In this document: positions 1 through 10,306 of the stretch, one piece after another
Layout: each line of letters starts with the position of its first letter
Position numbering within the stretch: the stretch's first letter is position 1
Made by a program: the position numbers and the translations under genes
The notes under the pieces: model-generated
Seen by the model: the letters and a program-made list of their open reading frames with translations, nothing else
The model's database searches: none
Told to the model about the DNA's origin: nothing
Source: Brassica napus
Lineage: Eukaryota > Streptophyta > Magnoliopsida > Brassicales > Brassicaceae
Reading direction: 5' to 3'
Assembly (NCBI RefSeq): GCF_020379485.1
Contig: NW_026014892.1
Coordinates: forward strand, 62,001-126,000
Length of the DNA stretch: 64,000 bases

Positions 1-451
1 ACGCCCTCATCAAGATGCTCAAAGAAAATGGTAACAAAAGTAGTATCAACTATGGTTATTCATTTGGTGCATCCCTGAATGATAACATAACTGATAATAG
101 TGAAAGTGATTCTAGAAGTGCTAGGATTGAAAATGCATTCATCAACTTAAGGAATGATTGTAAACCGGCTAGGACTCCTTATCAAGCTCACACTGCTAGT
201 TATAGGCCTAAAGCATTGATAGTTGACTCTGGTGCATCTCATCATATGATAAGTGACACTAGATTGATTAAGGATATTGAGCCTACAAATGGAAATGTAA
301 TGATTGCTAATGGTGACAAAATTCCCATAAAAGGGATAGGAAAACTTAAGTTGTTTGAAAAAGAATCTAAAGCCTTCTACATGCCTGAGTTTACATCTAA
401 TCTATTGTCGGTTAAGAGATGTGCTACTGACTTGCAATGCAATGTTATATT
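1..451 (+). pseudogene. Element H gag C-terminus and protease, 5' fragment
   Basis: The open frame reads from the window start through 451. It carries the end of gag (a KENG...YSFGAS stretch seen in every sister element here) followed by the aspartic protease active-site motif DSGASHHMISD. The flap-like MIANGDKIPIKGIGKLKLF and FTSNLLSVK segments follow. The reading frame is cut inside the Phe codon of CNVIF by the A1 insertion; 16 bases of A1 LTR are then read before a stop. The rest of the polyprotein is at 12910-16013. The start codon is outside the window. Confidence 0.9.
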
Positions 452-550
452 TGTTGAGATGAGCTGAGTTAAGTGAAGAAGGGAGATGAGGTTTGAGTAG
501 AATGAGGAGAAGGGAGACTAGGAAGGTTTGGGAGCTTTGGGATCAACCAG

Positions 551-590
551 TCCGTACAAGGCCGTACATGGCCGTACCATCCGTACAAGA
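551..590 (+). promoter_or_regulatory. GTAC-core cluster in U3 of the family A LTR
   Basis: Four GTAC cores lie within 40 bp, each in a CCGTAC context. Two of them match the whole consensus TNCGTACAA bound by plant SBP-box (SPL) transcription factors (551-559, 580-588). GTAC is also the core of copper-response elements read by SPL7-type factors. The match is seen directly in the sequence; binding and function are inferred. Similar clusters lie in the U3 of families C, D, E, G and H but not F. Confidence 0.5.
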
Positions 591-873
591 TGGGATCGAC
601 CAAAGCTCAACCAAACCCCACCACTAGTTACCCAAGTTACTTAAGTAAAGAGGAGAAGTTACCTTAGCCTTTGGAGGATGGATCAGACCGTTGGAAAGGA
701 TAAGGGAGAGTCTTGGACAGGCTGTCACAGCTGGAAAGTAAAAGCAAAAGGCATCAGCCAGCTAGAGAGGCCTTACACGGATGGCTCTCCTTATTGGATA
801 GTTTTGAATTAGGCATTGACTCCACATGCTTACCTTATCCTCTTGTATACGAAAACCCTAGCTCTCTCCTTCA

Positions 874-881
874 TATAAATA
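874..881 (+). promoter_or_regulatory. TATA box of the A1 5' LTR
   Basis: TATAAATA lies about 170 bp before the LTR end, after a pyrimidine-rich stretch and an ACCCTA word. The same box is kept in the other family A LTRs, except the A2 5' LTR (TTTAAATG context near 24536 on the minus strand) and the A4 3' LTR (TACAAATA), where it is mutated. Confidence 0.6.
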
Positions 882-1052
882 TGTAAACTCTCTCATTAAT
901 AAGATTAAGCAAGTTATGAGTCTCTCTTAGTCTTTATTCTCACAATGATTCTATGCTAGACTCCTAATCTCATTTCATACTCAAATCTCTTCTAAAACAC
1001 TTCTAGTCTTTCTTATTTACTCAGATTACTCTACTCAATCCTAAAAGTGATA

Positions 1053-1065
1053 TGGTATCAGAGCC
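1053..1065 (+). other. Primer binding site of A1 (tRNA-iMet type)
   Basis: TGGTATCAGAGCC directly follows the LTR with no spacer. It is complementary to the 3' end of plant initiator methionine tRNA (..CUCUGAUACCA), the standard primer of plant Ty1/copia elements. The 247-bp leader that follows runs to the gag ATG at 1300. Confidence 0.9.
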
Positions 1066-1299
1066 AGGTTCATAGGAAACTTGGTTTCGTTGGGTTCTTT
1101 AAAGATTCAAGATTGAAGCTTTGAAGAGACAGTTTTGTGTTCGTGTGTTCTTAAGCGGTTATGGGTAGTTTTTCTGAGTTCTATTGGTTGTGTGAGGTGT
1201 TATTGAAGCTGTGTGGGTAAAAGGTGAAGCTACTAGTGTTCGCTCAAGACAGTTACCTCAAGAGAAAGTTATTGAAGTCTAAAGGGTTCTACATTCAAC

Positions 1300-4206
1300 A
1301 TGGAGAGTGGGATGAACATGAACATGAAAGTGGCGGTGTGTTTCAAGGGAAACAACTACTTGGTGTGGTCTCGGATGGTGAGAACCACAGTGGGAAGCAA
1401 GGGGCTTTGGAAGCACATCACGCCAGGAGAAGCTCCAAAGCTCATCACTCAAGGAGAGGCTGAAGATGAAGCCGCAAGCAAGGCAGAGGAAAAGTGGCAT
1501 CAAGAGGACATGTTGGTGATGTCTGTGCTTCATGCGTCCCTTGAGCCGGCTATTCTGGATGCATACAGCTACTGTGAGTCTGCTAAAGAGCTGTGGGATA
1601 CTTTGAAGAAGGTGTATGGCAACACTTCAAACCTAAGCCGAGTGTTTGAGGTGAAGCAAGCTATCAACAACCTTGTACAAGAAGACATGGAGTTCACTAA
1701 GCATCTAGGAAGATTCAGAAGCCTCTGGTCCGAGATGGAGATGCTTAGGCCAAGCACAACGGATGCTGATGAGCTTAACAAGAGGAGAGAGCAAGATAAG
1801 GTCTTTGGGTTACTCCTCACCCTAAACCCAGCGTACAACGGTCTCATCCAGCACCTACTTAGGGAGGATACTCTACCTGACCTTGAGGATGTGTGTGCAC
1901 GGATTCAGAAGGAGCAAGGCTCCATTGGGCTGTTTGGGAAGAAAGGAGACCTTTCCCTTGCAAGTCAAGCAACTCAAGAGGAGGGGAGTGAAGCTCCACA
2001 AGAAAACAAGGCTGCGCATGGGAAGTTTGAGGAGAGGAGGTTCAATGGGAGTTGTGATCACTGCAAGAAGCATGGCCACAAGAAGAGCCAATGCTGGATA
2101 CTCCACCCTCACCTCAAGCCGGCTAAGTTCATGAAGGATCGTGAGGCAAGGGCCAATGTCTCGGATGGTACAAGTGGTGCTGGTACAAACAAAGGAAAGG
2201 AGATAGATGGGCGTGAGGCAAGTGATGGGAAGTCTCTTGTAGCCTACACTGGAGCACCAAGCAACCGTGGGAACAATGATCAAGAGTATCTAAGGAGATC
2301 CGACCTTGATGCTCTCATTAAGTTGTTCAAGGAGAATGGTAACACCTTTGGGTATTCATTTGGTGCTAGTGTAGTAGAGAACTATAAGAATCTAACTAGA
2401 ACTGATAGGATGCATGAGAGCTTGATAGAAATGGTAAATCAATCTAGGATTGCAAACTTTGCTAGAAATGATCAAGCATTCAAACCATCTAGTATCCTTG
2501 CACATATTGCTAGTTCTCATGACATTAAGCCATTAGTGATTGATTCAGGTGCATCTCATCATATGATAAGTGACACTAATTTGATTAAAAACATTGTACC
2601 AATGAATGGAAATGTAATGATTGCTAATGGAGATAAGATTCCTATTAGAGGAATAGGAAGTCTTAAACTGTTTGATAAGGAAACTAAAGCTTTTTATATG
2701 CCTGAATTTACTTCAAACTTGTTATCTGTTAAGAAATGTGCTACTGATTTGCAATGCAATGTTATATTCAGTCCTAATGATGTGAAGTTTCAGGATATTA
2801 AAAGCAGCAAGATGATTGGAAAGGGAGTGACTAAAGGATAGCTATATTTACTTGAAGATCTCACTCCTGTTTCTAGATATAGCTGCTCGTTTACTTCTGT
2901 TTATGGTTCTAGTTTAAGTAAAAATGCATTGTGGCATGCTAGATTAGGACACCCTCATAATAAGGCTTTAAAACTGATGTTGCCAGGTGTTTCCTTTGAG
3001 AATAATGAGTGTGAAGCTTGCATTTTAGGCAAGCATTGTAGAACTGTCTTTACCAAGTCTACTACTGTTTATGAAAAATGTTTTGATCTCATTCATTCTG
3101 ATGTTTGGACTGCACCTTGCCTGTCTAGAGACAACCATAAGTACTATGTAACTTTCATTGATGAAAAATCCAAATACACCTGGTTAACCCTAATTCCAAC
3201 CAAAGATAGGGTACTTGATGCATTTAAAAACTTTCAAGCCTATGTGACTAACCATTACAATGCCAAGATAAAGATTTTTAGGTCAGATAATGGAGGAGAG
3301 TACACGGGACAAGCATTCAAACTACACCTATCTCAGCATGGAATCCTTCATCAGACAAGCTGTCCCTATACCCCACAACAGAATGGTGTGGCTGAGAGGA
3401 AGAACAGGCATTTGATGGAAGTAGCCAGGTCCATGATGTTTCAATCCAACGTGCCTAAGAAGTTTTGGAGTGATGCAGTTGCTACGGCTTGTTATCTCAT
3501 CAACAGGACACCAACTCTGATTCTTCAAGGACAATCACCGTTTGAGGTACTGAATCAGTACAAACCCTCTCTAGAGCATATGAAGATCTTTGGATGTTTG
3601 TGTTTTGTGATGGTGCCTGGAGAGATAAGAAACAAGCTAGAAGCTAAGAGTTCAAAGGCAATGTTTATTGGATATTCATCAAGTCAGAAAGGATACAAGT
3701 GCTATGATCCTAACACAAGGAGAGTGTTAGTATCTAGAGAAGCGAAGTTTGTTGAAGAAAAAGGATACTATGAGGAGCAGACTCAAGATGATTTGAAAGA
3801 TCTCACTTCTGATAGAGCTGAAACATTGAGGATTATCCTAGAGGGTCTTGGAATCAACATGAATCAAGGTGGAAGAAGCACTACTCCAGTACCGGATCAT
3901 CAGACCTCCAATCTTGACCATGAGGGGGGGAATGAAACAAGAACTCAAAACCGTGAAGAGACAAGTAGAGAAGAGAGTTCTGGTTCTCATGATCAAGCTG
4001 TGGAATCAAATGATCAACAAGAAGCTGAAGAGAGTCAGCTAAGGGAAGAAGGAGCTGAAGCAAGTCAGCTAGGAGAAGAAAGATCTGAACCAAGTGTGCT
4101 GCCACAAGAAGAAGAACAAGAGATGGCGCAAGAAGGACCAGTGTTGAGAAGAAGTACAAGGCTGAGAAAGGATCCTTCCAGTTGGGTAAACACAAGAGTG
4201 TACTAC
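1300..4206 (+). pseudogene. A1 gag-protease-integrase, 5' part, with nonsense codon
   Basis: The ATG at 1300 opens a frame that encodes gag (UBN2-like, LVWSRMVRTTVGSKGLW near the N terminus), a CCHC zinc knuckle CDHCKKHGHKKSQC, and the protease motif DSGASHH. Codon 514 is TAG (2839-2841) where sister copies have GAG, so translation would end after protease. Beyond it the same frame continues, without a shift, through the integrase zinc finger (HARLGHPH...CEACILGKHC) and the catalytic D-D-35-E core (SDVW, SDNGGEY, QNGVAERKN), to the INT-RT linker. C1 then interrupts it at codon 969, inside VYYN. The remainder is at 10307-12168. Confidence 0.93.
3921..3937 (+). other. Internal polypurine tract between integrase and RT (A1)
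   Basis: TGAGGGGGGGAATGAAA is an uninterrupted purine tract after its first base, embedded in the poorly conserved acidic linker between integrase and RT. It resembles the 3' polypurine tract TTGAGGGGGAG next to the LTR. Equivalent G-runs are at 7656-7666 (C1), 14098-14110 (H), 33396-33406 (D), 59456-59470 (A4) and, on the minus strand, 21479-21490 (A2), 44454-44461 (E) and 54842-54853 (F). A central PPT role is inferred, by analogy with yeast Ty1. Confidence 0.4.
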
Positions 4207-4808
4207 TGTTGAGATGAGTTGAGACATTTGAGGTAAAGACACAAAGGAGTTGAGAACATAAGGAGAGCAAGGAGTTAAGAGGAGGAATGGGCTGATAGGG
4301 ATGGTACGGACGGAGAGGCCGTACCAGGCCGTACAAGTGAGCGTCCGTATAAGGTGAAAGCGGCCAAGTAACTATCCGGGTAACTCTTATGTACTGAGGT
4401 GAAGTTACACTCGGCCAAGGCCTTATCCGAACGTTGAGAGGATAAGGGAGGCGCGGCTTGACAGCTAGGACAGGCTGGCAAGGGCTGGAAATGAAGAGCA
4501 TCTGGTCTTGGATAAGGAAGATGCTCCAAACGTGTGAGGACACTCATTGGCCGATTCAAAACTAAAGCACCAGCTCATCTTTGACTCTACATGCTTGCTT
4601 ATCCTTATGATTTCGAAAACCTAATGTGTATGGACATATATATATTGTGAGCTCATCATTAATAAAGATTGGACAGTTCTAAACAATCTCTCTCTTTACT
4701 CATTTCATTATGATTCTCCATTAGTCTCTAAGCTGTCTCTTAATCTCTTATTCTCCTTCTATAATCCTTTCTAAACTCAGATAATCATTTACATCCTTAA
4801 ATCTTATA
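4207..4808 (+). repeat. 5' LTR of C1 (family C)
   Basis: It starts TGTTGAGATGAGTTGAGACA and ends AAATCTTATA. U3 holds a GTAC cluster (GGTACGG, GCCGTACC, GCCGTACAAG) and GTAAC/GTTAC words. The site that reads TCCGTACAA in the 3' LTR (9838-9846) reads TCCGTATAA here. A TATATATA stretch lies near 4637. Family C LTRs also occur at 17934-18530 and from 63855. Confidence 0.94.
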
Positions 4809-4821
4809 TGGTATCAGAGCC
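4809..4821 (+). other. Primer binding site of C1
   Basis: TGGTATCAGAGCC, complementary to the 3' end of initiator Met-tRNA, lies immediately after the LTR. The 249-bp leader to the ATG at 5071 holds no other recognisable feature. Confidence 0.9.
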
Positions 4822-5070
4822 AGGTTGATTGAAATCTGAGTTTGTGAGTGATTCTCTTAAGGATTCAAGTTTGAAACTTTAAGAGAACAAGTGAGTGTGT
4901 TTGAGAGTTTCTTGAGAGTTCAAAAGCTCAAGGTATTTTGCGTGTGTCTTGGTGATCCGTGGGAGGTTCATTTGAAGACTCAAGAGTAAATCTGTGTTCT
5001 AGAGGGCAGTGTGGGTTCTCAGTACAAGATCTAACCGGTTGTTCAAGCTGTAGACGTCAAGCTGTTCAAG

Positions 5071-8000
5071 ATGGAAAGTGGTATGAAGATGAAGGTCGCG
5101 GTGACATTCAAAGGAAGCAACTACCTAGTCTGGTCTAGGATGGTGAAGACTGCTGTGGGAAGCAAGGGTTTGGGGAAGCATATCACATCTGGTGAAGCTC
5201 CAATGGCGATTACTCAGGAGGGTGACGCAGAGAGCTCCGAGGAGAGTGTGGTGGAGAAGTGGCAACAAGAAGACATGATGGTGATGTCGGTCCTTCATGC
5301 ATCTTTGGAGCCGGCTATCCTAGATGCGTATAGCTACTGTGAGACAGCCAAGGAGCTGTGGGATACTCTGAAGAAAGTGTATGGAAACGTTTCTAACCTG
5401 AACCGAGTGTTTGAAGTCAAGAAGGCAATCAATGAGTTAACCCAAGATGACATGGAGTTTACTAAGCACTTGGGGAGGTTCAGGACACTGTGGTCTGAGT
5501 TGGAGATGTTGAGACCAAGCACAGTTGATCCAGAGCTTCTAAATGAGAGGCGTGAGCAGGACAAGGTCTTTGGGTTGCTGCTCACATTGAACGCAAGCTA
5601 CAATGGTCTCATTCAGCATATGCTAAGGTCCGAGAAGTTGCCTGACCTTGAGGATGTGTGTGCTCAGATACAGAGGGAGCAGGGCTCAATGGGTTTGTTT
5701 GGAGGCAAGGGAGACTTATCTCTTGCAAATGCTGTGCAATCTGACCGGGAAGAGCCTCCACAAGCCAACAAAGCTGGTTACAACAAGTATGAGGATAGGA
5801 AGTTCAATGGGAACTGTGATCATTGCAAGAAGTATGGGCACAAGAAGATTCAGTGCTGGATACTCCATCCCCACTTGAAGCCGGCTAAGTTCATAAAGGA
5901 GAAAGAGGCAAGAGCTCACATGACTGAAGGATCAAGCGGAGCAGGGCCATCCAACCGAGGAACTGAAGTGGAGAACCGTGAAGGAAATGGAAAGGCTTTG
6001 GTGACCTATACTGGAGCTATCAACCCCCGAGGCAATGATCAAGACTTCATCAAGAGGTCCGAGATGGATGCACTCATCAAAATGCTCAAGGATAATGGTA
6101 ACATTCATGGGTATTCATTTGGTGCTTCTAAGATTGCTAGGATTGATAGTAAAACTGGAATTGAACATTGCATTGATAGAAATGCTAGGATGAATGCATA
6201 TAGATCACAATGTATCTGCCATAATGCCAGCAATGCATCCAAACCATTGATTATAGATTCAGGTGCATCTCATCATATGATTAGTGACACCAACCTAATT
6301 AAAGATATAGAACCTACTAATGGATGTGTGATGATTGCAAATGGAGATAAGATACCTATTAAGGGAATAGGAAACTTAAAGCTATTTGATAAGAACACTA
6401 GAGCATTTTATATTCCTGAATTCACATCAAATCTACTTTCAGTTAAGAAATGCACTACTGATTTGAATTGCAATGTTATATTCAGTCCTAATGATGTGAA
6501 GTTTCAGGATATTGAGAGCAGCCAATTGATTGGAAAAGGAGTTACAAAGGGGGATTTATACATGCTTGAGAAGCTTGATCCTGTTTCCAATCATAATTGC
6601 TCATTTACTTCTGTTTCTAGTTTGAATAAAAATGCATTGTGGCATGCTAGACTAGGTCATCCCCATGAGAGGGCTTTAAACTTGATGTTACCAGGTGTGG
6701 TTTTTGAAAATGATAAGTGTGAGGCTTGCATTTTAGGCAAGCATTGTAAGAATGTGTTTCCAAGAACATCTACTGTTTATGAAAATTGCTTTGATTTGAT
6801 TCATACTGATGTGTGGACTGCACCTAGTTTCTCTAGAGACAATCATAAGTATTTTGTCACATTCATTGATGAAAAATCTAAATACACCTGGTTAACACTA
6901 ATTCCATCCAAAGATAGGGTGATAGATGCATTTAAGAACTTTCAAGCTTATGTGACTAACCATTATCATGCTAAGATTAAAATTTTGAGATCAGATAATG
7001 GAGGAGAGTACACAAGCTATGCGTTCAAAAGTCATCTAGATCATCATGGAATACTTCATCAAACAAGCTGTCCCTACACACCACAACAGAATGGTGTAGC
7101 TGAGAGGAAGAACAGGCACTTGATGGAGGTGGCTCGGTCATTAATGTTCCAAGCCAATGTACCTAAGAGATTCTGGAGTGATGCTGTATCCACTGCTTGC
7201 TATCTAATCAACCGAATGCCTACAAGAGTGTTGAAGGATCAAGCACCATTTGAAGTACTAAACAAGCGCAAGCCATCCTTGGCATACATGAGAGTGTTTG
7301 GATGCTTATGCTATGTGTTGGTACCAGGAGAGTTGAGGAACAAGCTAGAAGCAAGAAGCAGAAAGGCAATGTTCATTGGCTACTCAACAACTCAAAAAGG
7401 ATATAAGTGTTATGATCCAGAAGCTAGAAGGGTACTTGTATCTAGAGATGTGAAGTTTATTGAAGAAAGAGGATACTATGAAGAGAAGAATCAAGAAGAC
7501 TTGAGGGACTTACATCAGATAAAGCTGGAGTCTTAAGGATTATTTTGGAAGGTCTCGGTATCAAGATGAACCAGGATCAGTCCACAAGAAGTGGACAACC
7601 AGAAGAGAGCTCAACTGAACCAAGTAGAGCTCCTCAAACACCTCACCTTGATCATGAGGGGGGAAGTGAACCTGAAACTCAAGAAAATGGCCAAGAAGGA
7701 GTCGGCTTGAGTGAAGAAGGAGAAGAATTTAACTCAGGTTCTCATCATCAAGGTGAGCAAGACCAAGGAGATGAAGAACATCATAGTGAAGCACAAGAAC
7801 CGCATACACAAGCTGAGCCGGTTCAAGAGCAAGAACAACCAGTATTGAGGAGAAGCACAAGGCTTAGAAAGGATCCTTCCTCTTGGGTAAACACGCGAGT
7901 GTACTACAATGCCCAAGCTGTGGAGCATCCTTCTCAAGTTGTGTGTTCCTTTGCCCAATACCCTGAAGAACATTGTGCATTCATGGTTAACTTGGATGAG

Positions 8001-9560
8001 AACTATATTCCAAGAAGCTATGAAGAAGCAATCATGGATAAAGAATGGAAGGAATCAGTTGGAGCTGAGGCAGGAGCTATGATCAAAAATGATACATGGT
8101 ATGAGAGTGAGTTACCAAAAGGGAAGAAGGCTGTGAGTAGTAGATGGATATTCACAATCAAGTATAAGGCTGATGGAAAGATTGAGAGGAAGAAGTCAAG
8201 GCTAGTAGCAAGAGGTTTCACTCAAACTTATGGAGAAGATTACATAGAAACCTTTGCACCAGTAGCTAAACTACATACAATCCGGATTGTATTAAGCTTG
8301 GCTGTGAATCTTGGATGGGGGTTATGGCAAATGGATGTGAAGAATGCATTCCTACAAGGTGAACTTGAGGATGAAGTATATATGCATCCACCTCCAGGCC
8401 TTGAACACTTAGTGAAGAGAGGGAATGTGTTGAGATTGAAGAAAGCTATCTATGGGCTGAAGCAATCACCAAGAGCTTGGTACAACAAGCTGAGCACTAC
8501 TCTGAATGGCCGAGGCTTCAAGAAGTCTGAACTAGATCACACTCTCTTCACACTCACGACTTCCTCAGGTATGATTGCACTTCTTGTGTATGTTGATGAT
8601 ATCATTATCACAGGAAGTGATAAGGAAGGTATCATAGCAACCAAGGAGTTCCTTAAATCCATGTTTGAGATTAAAGACTTGGGAGAAATGAAATACTTTC
8701 TTGGAATTGAGATATGTAGATCCAAGGAAGGTTTATTCATGTCCCAAAGGAAGTATACACTTGATCTTTTGAAAGGTGCAGGTGCTTATGGAGGCAAGAC
8801 AGCAAGGATGCCTATGGAGGATGGTTACAAAGTCCCACGAGAGGGGGAGATTGAAGACAGCAAACCTTATCAGGATCCTAAACTCTATAGAAAACTAGTT
8901 GGCAAATTGATTTATCTTACCATAACTAGACCTGACATTTGTTTTGCTGTGAATCAGGTGAGTCAACACATGCAAGTTCCTAAGGAGCATCATTGGCGCA
9001 TGGTGGAGAGGATCTTGATGTATCTCAACGGCTCACCTGATCAAGGAGTATGGATGGGTTGCAATGGGGGCACTGAAGTGGTTGGATACTGTGATGCGGA
9101 TTGGGCTGGTGATAGAGCAGACAGGAGATCAACCACAGGCTATTGCACATTCATTGGAGGCAACTTGGTTACGTGGAAGAGTAAGAAGCAGAAGGTGGTC
9201 TCTTGCTCAAGCGCAGAAGCAGAGTATAGAGCTATGCTGAAACTTACCAACGAGCTGGTGTGGATCAAAGGCATCTTGAAGCATTTGGAGATTGATCAAG
9301 CCACGCCTATGACAATGCACTGTGATAACCAAGCAGCCATTCACATTGCCTCCAACTCGGTGTTTCATGAGAGAACCAAGCACATTGAAGTTGATTGCCA
9401 CAAGGTGAGGCAAATGATCATCCTAGGAGTCATCTTACCATGCTACACGAGGAGTGAAGATCAGTTGGCTGATGTGTTCACCAAGGCTGCAAGACAAAAG
9501 ACAATGGAGTCCATTCACATCAGGTTGGGCCTCATTGATCTTGGGAAGAGAAGGAGCTGA
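5071..9560 (+). pseudogene. C1 gag-pol polyprotein with one frameshift
   Basis: The ATG at 5071 opens a near-complete copia polyprotein. In order: gag with the CCHC knuckle CDHCKKYGHKKIQC; protease IIDSGASHHM; integrase HHCC finger and D-D-35-E core ending QNGVAERKN; a variable acidic linker with LDHEGG; RT with QMDVKNAFLQG and the YVDD catalytic loop (8589-8600); and RNase H with DADWAG, SSAEAEYR and CDNQAA, ending at TGA 9558-9560. One A is missing near 7512 (TTACATCA where the family pattern needs TTAACATCA), so the first frame stops at 7536 and the rest is open from about 7545. All other catalytic residues look intact, so this copy died recently. Confidence 0.94.
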
Positions 9561-9592
9561 TCCCCTTGGCTGTGAGGTCTTTACTCTTTTTC

Positions 9593-9633
9593 CCTCATCA
9601 AGGTTTTGTCCCAATGGGTTTTCCTTGGTGAGG
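9593..9633 (+). other. Conserved 3'-UTR hairpin of C1
   Basis: An 11-bp stem, CCTCATCAAGG pairing with CCTTGGTGAGG (one G-U pair), encloses TTTTGTCCCAATGGGTTTT, which can form an inner CCC/GGG stem. The same fold is found before the polypurine tract of every element here, with compensating base changes in the arms. Confidence 0.7.
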
Positions 9634-9691
9634 TTTTTAATGAGGAAGATCTCATAGCTATCCAAGCTTAGGCTTTCACAAAGCTAAGCTT

Positions 9692-9700
9692 GAGGGGGAG
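9692..9700 (+). other. 3' polypurine tract of C1
   Basis: GAGGGGGAG immediately precedes the 3' LTR, inside the conserved AAGCTTGAGGGGGAG. This is where plus-strand synthesis is primed in LTR elements. Confidence 0.85.
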
Positions 9701-10301
9701 TGTTGAGATGAGTTGAGACATTTGAGGTAAAGACAAAAAGGAGTTGAGAACATAAGGAGAGCAAGGAGTTAAGAGGAGGAATGGGCTGATAGGGATGGTA
9801 CGGACGGAGAGGCCGTACCAGGCCATACAAGTGAGCGTCCGTACAAGGTGAAAGCGGCCAAGTAACTATCCGGGTAACTCTTATGTACTGAGGTGAAGTT
9901 ACACTCGGCCAAGGCCTTATCCGAACGTTGAGAGGATAAGGGAGGCGCGGCTTGACAGCTAGGACAGGCTGGCAAGGGCTGGAAAGGAAGAGCATCTGGT
10001 CTTGGATAAGGAAGATGCTCCAAACGTGTGAGGACACTCATTGGCCGATTCAAACTAAAGCACCAGCTCATCTTTGACTCTACATGCTTGCTTATCCTTA
10101 TGATTTCGAAAACCTAATGTGTATGGACATATATATATTGTGAGCTCATCATTAATAAAGATTAGACAGTTCTAAACAATCTCTCTCTTTACTCATTTCA
10201 TTATGATTCTCCATTAGTCTCTAAGCTGTCTCTTAATCTCTTATTCTCCTTCTATAATCCTTTCTAAACTCAGACAATCATTTACATCCTTAAATCTTAT
10301 A
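9701..10301 (+). repeat. 3' LTR of C1 (601 bp)
   Basis: It matches 4207-4808 except for six substitutions and one missing A. Two of the six differences fall in GTAC-core sites: GCCGTACAAG is GCCATACAAG here, whereas the TCCGTACAA at 9838-9846 is intact here but mutated in the 5' LTR. Confidence 0.94.
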
Positions 10302-10306
10302 ACTAC

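Larger units (their letters stand above)
452..1052 (+). repeat. 5' LTR of A1 (family A, 601 bp)
   Basis: The LTR begins TGTTGAGATGAGCTGAG and ends AAAGTGATA, so its termini are TG...TA rather than the usual TG...CA. U3 has a cluster of GTAC cores at 551-590, including two copies of TCCGTACAA (551-559 and 580-588), and a cluster of GTTAC/GTAAC words at about 625-662. A TATA box, TATAAATA, lies at 874-881, so transcription should start roughly 30 bp downstream. Seven further copies of this LTR occur in the window (three on the plus strand, four on the minus strand). Confidence 0.95.
4207..10301 (+). mobile_element. Element C1: complete Ty1/copia element (family C) nested in A1
   Basis: LTRs at 4207-4808 (602 bp) and 9701-10301 (601 bp) are flanked by the perfect duplication ACTAC (4202-4206, 10302-10306). 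The primer binding site is at 4809, gag-pol at 5071-9560, the hairpin at 9593-9633 and the polypurine tract at 9692-9700. By eye the LTRs differ by six substitutions and a one-base indel. C1 sits inside the INT-RT linker of A1 in the same orientation. Gag-pol has one visible lesion, a one-base frameshift. Confidence 0.95.

Noticed and set aside
3881..4559. Antisense open frames over the INT-RT linker and LTR (and the matching ones at 9684-10071, 21217-21531, 40013-40327, 59414-59728)
   Set aside because: They are opposite-strand shadows of the acidic, purine-rich linker and of the LTR. They recur in every copy and have no start context or recognisable domain.
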